Source: Gammaproteobacteria bacterium
GTDB taxonomy: Bacteria; Pseudomonadota; Gammaproteobacteria; UBA9214
DNA: 6,822 bases
Assembly: GCA_030635865.1 (NCBI GenBank)
Contig: DAOVYA010000077.1
Location: 1 to 6,822 of the forward strand
Reading direction: 5' to 3'
Positions 1 through 5,246 of the stretch are shown piece after piece. The stretch's first letter is position 1, and every line of letters starts with the position of its first letter. Below the pieces are notes generated by a model that saw only the letters and a list, made by a program, of their open reading frames with translations, was not told the origin of the DNA and did not search any database. A program made the position numbers and the translations under genes.

Positions 1-842
1 AGACGGAGGCCACCAACCTGGTACTCAGAAATACCAACGCAGCTTTCTCACGCTTCGTGCCGCACGAGTTCCTGGGGTTCCTCAAGAAAGAGCAAATTAT
101 CGACGTTTCACTCGGTGATAACGCACAAAAGGAAATGACGGTACTATTTTCCGACATCCGGAATTTCACCACCATTTCGGAAAAACTCAGTCCCGAAGAG
201 AATTTCGCTTTTATCAACAGTTACCTGGAAATCATGGGCCCGATCGTCAGGGAAAATGGCGGGTTCATCGATAAATATATCGGTGATGCCATCATGGCGC
301 TGTTCACGCACGCCGATGATGCCGTGAAAACGGCCGTTGCCATGCTGCAGCAACTGCCAAATTGCGGTGGCGACGATTATATTCATGACGATGCCCTGCG
401 AATCGGCATCGGCCTGAACACCGGTCACCTGATGCTGGGTACCATCGGTGAGACCGACCGCATGGAAGGCACCGTTATCAGTGATGCCGTTAACGTGGCA
501 TCACGGATCGAGGGACTGTCCAAGGAATACGGCGCTCACCTGCTGATCAGTCAGTCCACCATGAACCGCCTCAAACATCCCGAAGACTTCAAGTTCCGCC
601 GCATCGGGCATATACGGGTCAAGGGCAAGACCGACAAGGTGACCGTCTACGAAGTCTTTAATTGCGACCCGGACGAACTCACCGCGGCCAAGCTGGAAAC
701 ACGGGAGTGGTTCGAGCAGGCGGTCAGCCTTTACGAGGATGGCAAGCAGGAAGAAAGCTGCGCCCTGTTCAGGCAATGTCTTGAAAGAGCACCGGACGAC
801 ACCGCTGCGTCACTTTTTCTGCATCGCTGCAATAAAACCTGA
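1..842 (+). CDS. Class III adenylate/guanylate cyclase, C-terminal part (5' end outside window)
   Basis: The frame is open from base 3, so the start lies upstream; the GTG at 57 is internal. The protein would make cAMP (or cGMP) from the nucleoside triphosphate in the cytoplasm. A short helical linker (FSRFVPHEFL) leads into the catalytic domain. The two metal-binding aspartates are visible in FSDIRNFT (codon at 153) and KYIGDAIMALF (codon at 285). The purine-specifying lysine of KYIGD is at 273. The transition-state Asn and Arg of NVASR are at 492 and 504. The residue seven before that Asn is Thr (471), the Lys-Thr pairing known from class IIIb adenylate cyclases, some of which respond to bicarbonate; that subtype is inference. 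After the cyclase domain there is about 50 residues of helix resembling one TPR unit (FEQAVSLYEDGKQEES...). The sensor or membrane part is missing, so the signal is unknown. No clear terminator follows. Confidence 0.93.
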   Translation, partial: TEATNLVLRNTNAAFSRFVPHEFLGFLKKEQIIDVSLGDNAQKEMTVLFSDIRNFTTISEKLSPEENFAFINSYLEIMGPIVRENGGFIDKYIGDAIMALFTHADDAVKTAVAMLQQLPNCGGDDYIHDDALRIGIGLNTGHLMLGTIGETDRMEGTVISDAVNVASRIEGLSKEYGAHLLISQSTMNRLKHPEDFKFRRIGHIRVKGKTDKVTVYEVFNCDPDELTAAKLETREWFEQAVSLYEDGKQEESCALFRQCLERAPDDTAASLFLHRCNKT

Positions 843-973
843 ACCGGAAAGCAGTTTGTGATCGCGGACTAGATCCGCTCCAAAAACAATACGTAGTTTT
901 CCCCTCCCCCGGCCCTTCCGGCGTGACCCCGGGGGCAAAACCCGGTATTCACTATTCACAGAATGGGACTTGA

Positions 974-987
974 TTGACGGGCGTCAA
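974..987 (+). promoter_or_regulatory. FNR/CRP-family (ANR/DNR-like) binding site upstream of hsp20
   Basis: TTGACGGGCGTCAA is a perfect inverted repeat (TTGAC-N4-GTCAA), extended by one more complementary pair at 973/988. It has the TTGA-N6-TCAA core recognised by FNR, ANR, DNR and related redox regulators, whose usual consensus is TTGAT-N4-ATCAA. Its centre (980.5) lies 41.5 bases before the start site expected from the -10 element at 1010-1015, the classical class II activator position. The regulator is not in this window, and a related member of the family could be the one that binds. Confidence 0.6.
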
Positions 988-1009
988 TGCAGGCAGATGC
1001 ATATGGGTT

Positions 1010-1022
1010 TATATGTAGAGTA
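1010..1022 (+). promoter_or_regulatory. Predicted -10 element and start site of hsp20
   Basis: TATATG at 1010-1015 resembles a sigma-70 -10 element and would start transcription near A1022. There is no good -35 at the normal distance, which is expected for a class II activator-dependent promoter where the FNR-type box covers the -35 region. No convincing sigma-32 promoter was seen. The predicted 5' leader is about 39 nt. Confidence 0.45.
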
Positions 1023-1031
1023 GACAGTGAT

Positions 1032-1046
1032 GTGGCTGCATGCCAC
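1032..1046 (+). other. Small hairpin in the hsp20 leader, next to the ribosome binding site
   Basis: GTGGC (1032-1036) and GCCAC (1042-1046) form a perfect five-base-pair stem around a TGCAT loop. The stem ends directly at the Shine-Dalgarno GGGAGG (1047-1052) without covering it. It does not look like a ROSE or fourU thermometer, since neither the SD nor the start codon is paired. It could stabilise the transcript or be chance. Confidence 0.35.
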
Positions 1047-1060
1047 GGGAGGTTAATGAA

Positions 1061-1567
1061 ATGACCACCAGAGAGAAAAGTCGCGAAAAGGAAAAAGCAT
1101 TGCAACCGCGCGCCACTTCACCCATGACAAGTCCGTGGGAAGAAATGGAACAATGGTTCAATGAGTTCGGAAGGCGAGGCTGGCTGCACCCCTTCACCCG
1201 GGATTGGCCAACACAGGAGTTGGAAAGTATGGCACCGTTTGAAGGCAGGACGCCGAGGGTTGACATGATCGACAGGGATAACGAGATTGTCATCAAGGCC
1301 GAGTTACCCGGCGTGAAGAAGGATGATGTTGAAGTCACGCTTTCAGAAAATACCGTCACGATCAGGGCCCATACGCTCAGGGAAGAGAAGGAGGAAAAAG
1401 AGGAGTACTACAGGAGAGAGATGAGCCGTGGTGATTTCCAGCGGACGCTGACCCTGCCAAGCGGCGTTGACGACACAAAGGCAAAAGCAAGCTTTGCAGA
1501 CGGCGTGCTGGAATTGACGATTCCGAAAATGGAAAAGACCTCGAAAAGGAAAGTCAAGGTCGACTAA
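1061..1567 (+). CDS. Hsp20/alpha-crystallin family small heat-shock protein
   Basis: This is an ATP-independent cytoplasmic holdase that binds unfolding proteins and passes them to refolding chaperones. The product is 168 residues, usual for bacterial sHSPs. A charged, disordered N-terminus with Trp/Phe-rich segments (about 1-60) precedes the alpha-crystallin domain (about 65-157). That domain shows the typical ELPGV (81-85) and the closing G-V-L-E-L motif (148-152). The tail ends in K-V-K-V, probably the I-x-I-like anchor motif. I chose the ATG at 1061 because GGGAGG (1047-1052) sits 8 nt upstream; the in-frame ATG at 1040 has no such site and falls inside a leader hairpin. The gene appears to be a single transcription unit with an FNR-type promoter and its own terminator, suggesting control by oxygen or redox state rather than heat alone. 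Confidence 0.95.
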   Translation: MTTREKSREKEKALQPRATSPMTSPWEEMEQWFNEFGRRGWLHPFTRDWPTQELESMAPFEGRTPRVDMIDRDNEIVIKAELPGVKKDDVEVTLSENTVTIRAHTLREEKEEKEEYYRREMSRGDFQRTLTLPSGVDDTKAKASFADGVLELTIPKMEKTSKRKVKVD

Positions 1568-1582
1568 TGACAGGGAGTCAGG

Positions 1583-1611
1583 AACGCCCGGCACTTGCCG
1601 GGCGTTTTTTT
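1583..1611 (+). terminator. Intrinsic terminator of hsp20
   Basis: ACGCCCGGCA (1584-1593) and TGCCGGGCGT (1596-1605) are perfect complements, followed by a run of seven T (1605-1611). It starts 16 nt after the hsp20 stop codon. The minus strand has no T run after the stem, so it should act only rightward. Antitoxin transcripts arriving from the right may still meet the hairpin. Confidence 0.9.
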
Positions 1612-1654
1612 ATAATAGTCAGGGTTGTCCTGTACAACAGTTTTGAGTCTGCGC

Positions 1655-1981
1655 TCAGGTCAGGGCGATTCTCATGTGTCCCGCCCCTTGATGTTTCCGA
1701 TGTCGCTCGACAACGGTGATCTCGATATCGCTGCCCAGCAATGTCACGAAGCGCAGCAGGCGGTCTATTGAAAAGCCGGCCAGTTGCCCGCACACCAGGC
1801 GGGAAACCTTGGGCTGGTCGATTCCGAGTAATTCCGCCGCCTCGACCTGGGTCATGCCACGTGCCTTTATTGCGTCCGAGATAACGTGTGCAAGACGGGC
1901 CTTTACCAGTGCCTCTTCCGGGTCCTTGACACCCAGATCAATAAATACATTACCGCTACTTTTTCTGATGTGTCTGCTCAT
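1655..1981 (-). CDS. HigA-like antitoxin, XRE-type helix-turn-helix protein
   Basis: The product (108 aa) resembles the short HTH antitoxins partnered with Gp49/HigB-type toxins. It would neutralise the upstream-encoded toxin and, with it, repress their shared promoter. The helix-turn-helix spans about residues 42-64 (GMTQVEAAELLGIDQPKVSR), followed by a helical and short beta region (SIDRLLRFVTLLGSDIEI) typical of the family. The ATG at 1981 lies inside the toxin gene: the two overlap by 26 nt, and AGGA is placed 5 nt before the start, so translation is likely coupled. The last 15 or so residues (after VVER) look unstructured. The function call is by family resemblance; activity is not shown by sequence. 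Confidence 0.9.
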   Translation of the reverse strand: MSRHIRKSSGNVFIDLGVKDPEEALVKARLAHVISDAIKARGMTQVEAAELLGIDQPKVSRLVCGQLAGFSIDRLLRFVTLLGSDIEITVVERHRKHQGAGHMRIALT

Positions 1982-2321
1982 GGTGTTCCTGTGCCAGCTT
2001 TTGTCGCCTGTGTATCATGTTGATGTGCCGCTTCGGTGTCTTGATTCCCTGCTTTGATTTCTTTTGAAATGCATGTAACACATAAATTGCATCTTTATAC
2101 TTGAGTGTATACACCGCTCGCCATGTATCGCGGTCATGATCCGCTATGATCTCCACCATAGAGGCACCCGGAAATCCTTTCAGGGGTTTTGCATCCGGGT
2201 GCTTGCCTCCCTGCTGAGCCAGGTGCAGTGCATATCCCATTACGTCAATCACTGCGCCAGGAAAAGTACGCAAGTCCTCCAAAGATGAGCCTACCCAGTA
2301 CAGGGGTCGCTCACCTCTCAT
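1956..2321 (-). CDS. HigB/RelE-type toxin (phage-derived Gp49-like family)
   Basis: The product (121 aa) matches the Gp49-like branch of RelE/HigB toxins, which cleave mRNA at the ribosome. Family hallmarks are visible: WVGSSLEDLRTFP near the start, YALHLAQQGGKHPDAKPLKGF in the middle, then RAVYTLKYKDAIYVLHAFQ and KKSKQGI. The basic patch after VLHAF, together with Arg68, is the likely RNA-binding and catalytic region (inference from the family). The gene is intact and first in the operon, the HigBA order. The ATG at 2321 has no Shine-Dalgarno, and the predicted transcription start is only about 8 nt upstream, so initiation may be close to leaderless. The alternative is a slightly later start, as many relatives begin just before the WVGSS motif. 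Confidence 0.9.
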   Translation of the reverse strand: MRGERPLYWVGSSLEDLRTFPGAVIDVMGYALHLAQQGGKHPDAKPLKGFPGASMVEIIADHDRDTWRAVYTLKYKDAIYVLHAFQKKSKQGIKTPKRHINMIHRRQKLAQEHHEQTHQKK

Positions 2322-2323
2322 GA

Positions 2324-2341
2324 TATGCCAAATATAGCATA
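2324..2341. promoter_or_regulatory. Inverted repeat over the toxin-antitoxin -10 region, candidate operator
   Basis: TATGC (2324-2328) and GCATA (2337-2341) form an inverted repeat with an 8-bp spacer. Flanking GATA (2322-2325) and TATC (2344-2347) extend it imperfectly. It covers the -10 and start site, where an antitoxin or toxin-antitoxin complex would block RNA polymerase. The arms are short and AT-rich, so chance cannot be excluded. Confidence 0.4.
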
Positions 2342-2364
2342 ATTATCGGACAGCGTTCGTCCAA
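2336..2364 (-). promoter_or_regulatory. Promoter of the toxin-antitoxin operon
   Basis: Read on the minus strand, TTGGAC (2364-2359) and TATGCT (2341-2336) are separated by exactly 17 bp, a good sigma-70 promoter. It predicts a start near 2329, giving a leader of only about 8 nt before the toxin ATG. An overlapping TATATT (2336-2331) would give an even shorter leader. Confidence 0.6.
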
Positions 2365-2576
2365 ATTTAGCTGGCTGTGGCCATACGTGAGGATATCGGG
2401 TGGCATGGCCGGATAAATAGCATGGGTAAACGGTCATGCCTGCCGGTAGATGCAGAATATGGGTGCAGGACAAAACTGATTCCCGTGCAAGACCGCTCCC
2501 AATGGGACAGTAGTGGGTCAGACTCGTTTGATTGCCAAACTTGCCGCAGACCTTCCGGTCCTGCACGCGGTATCGC

Positions 2577-2582
2577 TATACT
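2577..2582 (+). promoter_or_regulatory. Possible -10 element of the patatin gene
   Basis: TATACT lies 45 nt before the patatin ATG. No good TTGACA-like -35 lies 16-18 bp upstream (the best is a poor TTCCGG), so either an activator is needed or the match is chance. Confidence 0.25.
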
Positions 2583-2627
2583 GCCCTGTATGGCTGCTGT
2601 ACCAACCCTTAACGGAAACCCCCGACC

Positions 2628-3596
2628 ATGGCGGAGACCCGCAAGCCCCTGACCCTGTCGCGCCGCGAGTTTCTGCTGTTCAGCGCCGCCGGACTGGCAG
2701 TGGCGTGCAGCGGATGCGACCGCAAGCCAGGCCTGCCGCGCATCGGCCTGGCGCTGGGCGGCGGTGGCGCGAAGGGGCTGGCGCACATCCTGGTGCTGGA
2801 GACGCTGGACGAACTGGGCATTCGCCCGCACGTGATCAGCGGTACCAGTATTGGTGCCATCATCGGCGCGCTGTATGCCGCCGGCCTCTCGGGCAGTGAA
2901 ATCCGTGCGCAAATCGAGCAGTTCTTCGTGGACCAGGGCGAGGCGGAAAACAAGCTGTTCGCGCTGCCGAAGTCGGTCCGCTGGCTGGATTTCATCGACC
3001 CGGCGCTGGCGGCCGGCGGCCTGCTCGACAGCAGCGACTTCATCGCCTGGCTGGGCGAGGTGCTGCCGACCACGCGCTTTCGCCGCCTCGAGATTCCGCT
3101 CAAGGTGGTCACGGCCGAGCTGTTGACCGGCAAGCAGGTCGTTATCGATTCCGGCGATCTGCTGCCCGCCCTGCAGGCAAGCATGGCAGTGCCCGGCGTG
3201 TTCCCGCCGGTCGAGTGGCAGGGCCGTACGCTGGTCGATGGCGGCGTGGCCAATCCCCTGCCCTACGACCTGGTGCAGGCGGATTGCGACCTGGTGATCG
3301 CCGTCGATGTCAGCGGCAGCCGCGACCTGGAGGACGGCGAGATGCTGTCGTCGCTGGGGGTGCTGCTGCAAAGCTTTCATACCATGAGCAACAACATCCT
3401 GGCCGAGAAGCTCAAGCTTCAGCGCCCGGCGATCTACATCCGGCCCGACATCCGCAACGTGAAGGTACTGGAATTCTACAAGGCGCGGCAGATCTTCGCG
3501 CAGGCACAGCCGGCGCAACAGCAGCTGGTCAAGGCATTGAGGAAAGCGCTGCGCGGCTACGCCGGCCGGCCGGGTTGCACGCAGACCTGGCTATAG
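2628..3596 (+). CDS. Patatin-like phospholipase (RssA-type), Tat-signal, likely exported or lipid-anchored
   Basis: This 322-residue protein is a predicted Ser-Asp dyad lipid acyl hydrolase. The oxyanion-hole glycine loop GGGGAKG is at 44-50, the nucleophile elbow G-T-S-I-G at 72-76 (Ser74), and the D-G-G motif with the second catalytic residue at 204-206 (Asp204). All are intact and in family order. The N-terminus carries SRREFLL (11-17), a good twin-arginine export motif, then a hydrophobic stretch and two cysteines (Cys27, Cys30). The cysteines resemble a lipobox, but the -3 residue of Cys27 is Ala rather than Leu, so lipidation is uncertain. Export would be through Tat, with action on envelope or external lipids. 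The ATG at 2628 keeps the Tat motif near the N-terminus; only a weak GGA lies upstream. The sequence is much GC-richer than its left neighbours. The substrate cannot be told from sequence. Confidence 0.92.
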   Translation: MAETRKPLTLSRREFLLFSAAGLAVACSGCDRKPGLPRIGLALGGGGAKGLAHILVLETLDELGIRPHVISGTSIGAIIGALYAAGLSGSEIRAQIEQFFVDQGEAENKLFALPKSVRWLDFIDPALAAGGLLDSSDFIAWLGEVLPTTRFRRLEIPLKVVTAELLTGKQVVIDSGDLLPALQASMAVPGVFPPVEWQGRTLVDGGVANPLPYDLVQADCDLVIAVDVSGSRDLEDGEMLSSLGVLLQSFHTMSNNILAEKLKLQRPAIYIRPDIRNVKVLEFYKARQIFAQAQPAQQQLVKALRKALRGYAGRPGCTQTWL

Positions 3597-3740
3597 CGGA
3601 ACTGCTTGCCGATCAGGGCAGGCGCCATGCCACCCGCTTCCCCGGGCCCGGAACATGGCGTGCCCGATCACGTGAGCGGCTTCGTCCGCCGCGGTCTATT
3701 ATTGGGGTATGGACATCGCAACCATCAGGAGGAGAACGCC

Positions 3741-4244
3741 ATGAATGCGAAGACACTCACAGCCACCGCCCTGGCCGCCATACTGGCCAGCCTGCCAGTT
3801 GCCGCGGAGGAGAAGGCGCTGATCAGCTACAAGGTGCTCAGCCCCGGGACAGCGCTGGAACTGGCGCAGGCCACGCTGGCCGCCTGCCGCAAGGAGGGCT
3901 ACCAGGTTGCAGTAGCCGTGGTCGACCGCTCCGGCACGCCCCAGGTGATGCTGCGCGACCGCTATGCCGGCCAGCACACCCCGGGCACTGCCACCCGCAA
4001 GGCATGGACGGCGACCAGCTTCCGCTCCGACACTTTGGCAATGGCGGAAGAGACCCACGCGGGCAAGCAACAGTCCGGGGTGCGCTTCGTGGACAACGCA
4101 CTGATGCTGGGCGGCGGCGTGCTGGTCGAAGCGGAGGGCTCGATCGTCGGTGCCGTAGGGATCTCCGGGGCCCCCAGCGGCGAAGCGGATGACGCCTGCG
4201 CAAGGGCCGGTATCAAGGCCATCGAGGACAAGCTACTATTTTAA
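3741..4244 (+). CDS. Exported GlcG/DUF336 (HbpS-like) family protein
   Basis: The product is 167 residues. Residues 1-22 form a Sec signal peptide (Lys near the start, Leu/Ala-rich core, likely cleavage after VAA), leaving a periplasmic domain of about 145 residues. The rest follows the GlcG/HbpS fold: LSPGTALELAQATLAAC, then the strand VAVAVVDRSGTPQVMLRD, the RKAWTATSF segment and the glycine-rich GGGVLVE...GAVGISGAPSGEADDACARAG end. Known relatives bind haem or accompany glycolate and other oxidation genes, but many have no known role, so haem binding is a family-level inference. The ATG at 3741 has an excellent AGGAGG (3727-3732) 8 nt upstream; the longer open frame from 3606 is rejected because it would bury the signal peptide. 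TATTAT (3697-3702) is a possible -10. The gap of 144 nt from the patatin gene suggests separate or loosely joined transcription. Confidence 0.9.
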   Translation: MNAKTLTATALAAILASLPVAAEEKALISYKVLSPGTALELAQATLAACRKEGYQVAVAVVDRSGTPQVMLRDRYAGQHTPGTATRKAWTATSFRSDTLAMAEETHAGKQQSGVRFVDNALMLGGGVLVEAEGSIVGAVGISGAPSGEADDACARAGIKAIEDKLLF

Positions 4245-4251
4245 TTTGTGA

Positions 4252-4276
4252 GCGCCCCTCTCCCCGGAGGGGGCGC
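4252..4276. terminator. GC-rich hairpin between convergent genes
   Basis: GCGCCCCTC (4252-4260) and GAGGGGGCGC (4267-4276) pair with one bulged G. The hairpin begins 8 nt after the GlcG-like stop and ends 26 nt before the stop of the opposing gene, so it could end transcription from both sides. There is no T run on either strand, so it is not a typical intrinsic terminator. Confidence 0.4.
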
Positions 4277-4301
4277 ATGAACGGTCTTCGAACGAGATCA
4301 A

Positions 4302-4973
4302 CTAGCGCAGTGCGCGCCACCTGCTGTGTATCGTGAGCATGCCTTCAAACAGTGTATCGATGGTCAACTCGCCGGGCTGCACGTGGACCGAAAATCCTTC
4401 CTGCATTTCAGGGCTAATCGACACCAGCTGCAACCGGTCTGCGGGCCAGTGGATGCGGTAATCCAGCCGGAGCGGGTAGTAGCCATCCAGGAAGCGGCGG
4501 TGAAAGGGTCCGCTCTGCAGCGTCCAGGTGCCCTCCCCGTCGGGCTTCAGTACCTGCACCTCGGACTCGATGCAGACTTCGCCCCCCTCCTGTACCTGCT
4601 CCATCTGCACGGCGTTCTGTTCCACCCGGGCGTGTTTGATCCCGCGGGTCGAGATGACCCGCAGGTTCCGCATGCCGTGATAGCGATACACCACCTCCAC
4701 CGCGGGAACCGGATCAAGGTTGCTCTGGCATTGGTACAGTTCTACCCAGCCGTTGTGCAGACTCGCGGGGGTTATAGTGAGCCGGTTGTGGGTCTGCAAT
4801 ACCCTGCGATCCGGTGCATCCCGGAGAAACTCGAGGGGGCCTTCATTGACTGACAGGGCCCTGGTAACGTCATCCGATTCCAGCCATGCCTCCGGATCAT
4901 CATCGGCAGCGGCCGTGAGGCTTAGCATCACAAGTGCAGCGGCCAAGAGTGGATAAACAAGTTTCAGGTGCAT
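4302..4973 (-). CDS. Exported protein of unknown function
   Basis: I do not recognise the family. The product is 223 residues. Residues 1-23 are a clear Sec signal peptide (HLK, then a Leu/Ala-rich core ending LTAAA) followed by an acidic DDDPEAW segment, so a periplasmic location is likely. The mature part has many alternating hydrophobic residues (TITPASLHNGWVELYQC, VEVVYRYHGMRNLRVIS, YPLRLDYRIHWP, LTIDTLFEGMLTIHSRW), suggesting a beta-rich fold. It has two cysteines (82, 134) that could form a disulfide. No lipobox, membrane helix or catalytic motif is evident. The ATG at 4973 gives the best signal peptide, although no Shine-Dalgarno precedes it. The gene converges with the GlcG-like gene, and its upstream side holds the repeat cluster. 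Codon use and the export signal argue for a real gene. Confidence 0.85.
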   Translation of the reverse strand: MHLKLVYPLLAAALVMLSLTAAADDDPEAWLESDDVTRALSVNEGPLEFLRDAPDRRVLQTHNRLTITPASLHNGWVELYQCQSNLDPVPAVEVVYRYHGMRNLRVISTRGIKHARVEQNAVQMEQVQEGGEVCIESEVQVLKPDGEGTWTLQSGPFHRRFLDGYYPLRLDYRIHWPADRLQLVSISPEMQEGFSVHVQPGELTIDTLFEGMLTIHSRWRALR

Positions 4974-5027
4974 GATTTCGACAGGTGTTGTGGCTGTACA
5001 TCAATGATAGCAGCTTGACAGCGGATA

Positions 5028-5215
5028 GAGATTGCCGCGTCACTGCGACCCCATTCCTCCGTCATTGCGAGCGCAGCGAAGCAATCTCCTGAATCTGGCA
5101 GCGGACTAACGAGATTGCCGCGTCACTGCGTTCCTCGCAATGACGGGACTGTTATTCGTTGGCACGACCCGCAATGACGAGGTTGTTTGGTCGTTGGCAC
5201 GACCCGCAATGACGA
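5028..5215. repeat. Cluster of palindromic REP-like and direct repeats
   Basis: The gap between the exported unknown protein and the EamA gene is built of related units. GAGATTGCCGCGTCACTGCG occurs at 5028-5047 and 5111-5130, both preceded by CAGCGGA. An inverted copy occupies 5060-5088, so GAGATTGC (5028-5035) pairs with GCAATCTC (5081-5088). The nine-base core GCAATGACG occurs at 5137, 5171 and 5206, and inverted at 5060. A 25-bp perfect direct repeat lies at 5156-5180 and 5191-5215. Repeats with this CGTCATTGC / GCAATCTC signature are dispersed in many bacterial genomes, as I recall; copies elsewhere in this genome cannot be seen here. They could fold in RNA or bind a nucleoid protein. Confidence 0.85.
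5156..5215 (+). repeat. Two tandem 25-bp direct repeats, period 35 bp
   Basis: Positions 5156-5180 and 5191-5215 are identical (TCGTTGGCACGACCCGC followed by AATGACGA), separated by GGTTGTTTGG. They appear to be duplicated right halves of the palindromic unit at 5111-5146, and end 31 bp before the EamA start codon. Confidence 0.85.
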
Positions 5216-5234
5216 AAATGGAGTCTGCGCGGGA

Positions 5235-5240
5235 TATACT
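5235..5240 (+). promoter_or_regulatory. Possible -10 element of the EamA gene, implying a leaderless mRNA
   Basis: TATACT at 5235-5240 is a strong -10 match. Standard spacing puts the transcription start at about 5247, the A of the predicted ATG. No Shine-Dalgarno is present before that ATG, which fits leaderless initiation. The -35 region would fall at the edge of the direct repeat and matches poorly. Confidence 0.4.
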
Positions 5241-5246
5241 GTCGTG

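Larger units (their letters stand above)
2322..2627. other. Non-coding gap between the toxin-antitoxin operon and the patatin gene
   Basis: This 306-bp divergent intergenic region carries the toxin promoter and operator at its left end. Around 2497-2530 there is a palindromic TCCCA-A-TGGGA (2497-2507) and a GGGTCAGACTCG stretch (2516-2527 approximately) of REP-like appearance. Near its right end TATACT (2577-2582) is a plausible -10 for the patatin gene, without a convincing -35. No credible small gene was seen; the open frames crossing it run into other genes out of frame. Confidence 0.5.

Noticed and set aside
144..428. Minus-strand open frame within the cyclase
   Set aside because: It is the complement of the conserved catalytic domain, with no ribosome binding site or motif.
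1624..1638. GTTGT...ACAAC inverted repeat between the hsp20 terminator and the antitoxin end
   Set aside because: The stem is only five base pairs, and no T run follows on the minus strand, so it is not supported as the antitoxin operon terminator.
1645..1654. GAGTCTGCGC also present at 5221-5230
   Set aside because: A ten-base match in different contexts is compatible with chance, and the flanks do not align.
2367..3518. Long minus-strand open frame of 383 codons
   Set aside because: It lies antisense to the patatin gene, is full of Gln/Arg/His/Ala as expected for the complement of GC-rich coding DNA, and shows no family motif. The plus-strand patatin has intact catalytic motifs.
3606..3740. 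Upstream extension of the GlcG-like frame
   Set aside because: The extension would put 45 residues before a good signal peptide, whereas ATG 3741 has an AGGAGG at the right distance.
3215..4192. Plus-strand open frame of 325 codons across patatin and GlcG-like genes
   Set aside because: It is an out-of-frame reading of two genes with clear signatures, rich in Arg/Gly/Pro, with no start signal.
5156..5215. Direct repeats considered as a CRISPR array
   Set aside because: There are only two copies with a 10-bp gap, they share a core with neighbouring inverted repeats, and no cas gene is present.
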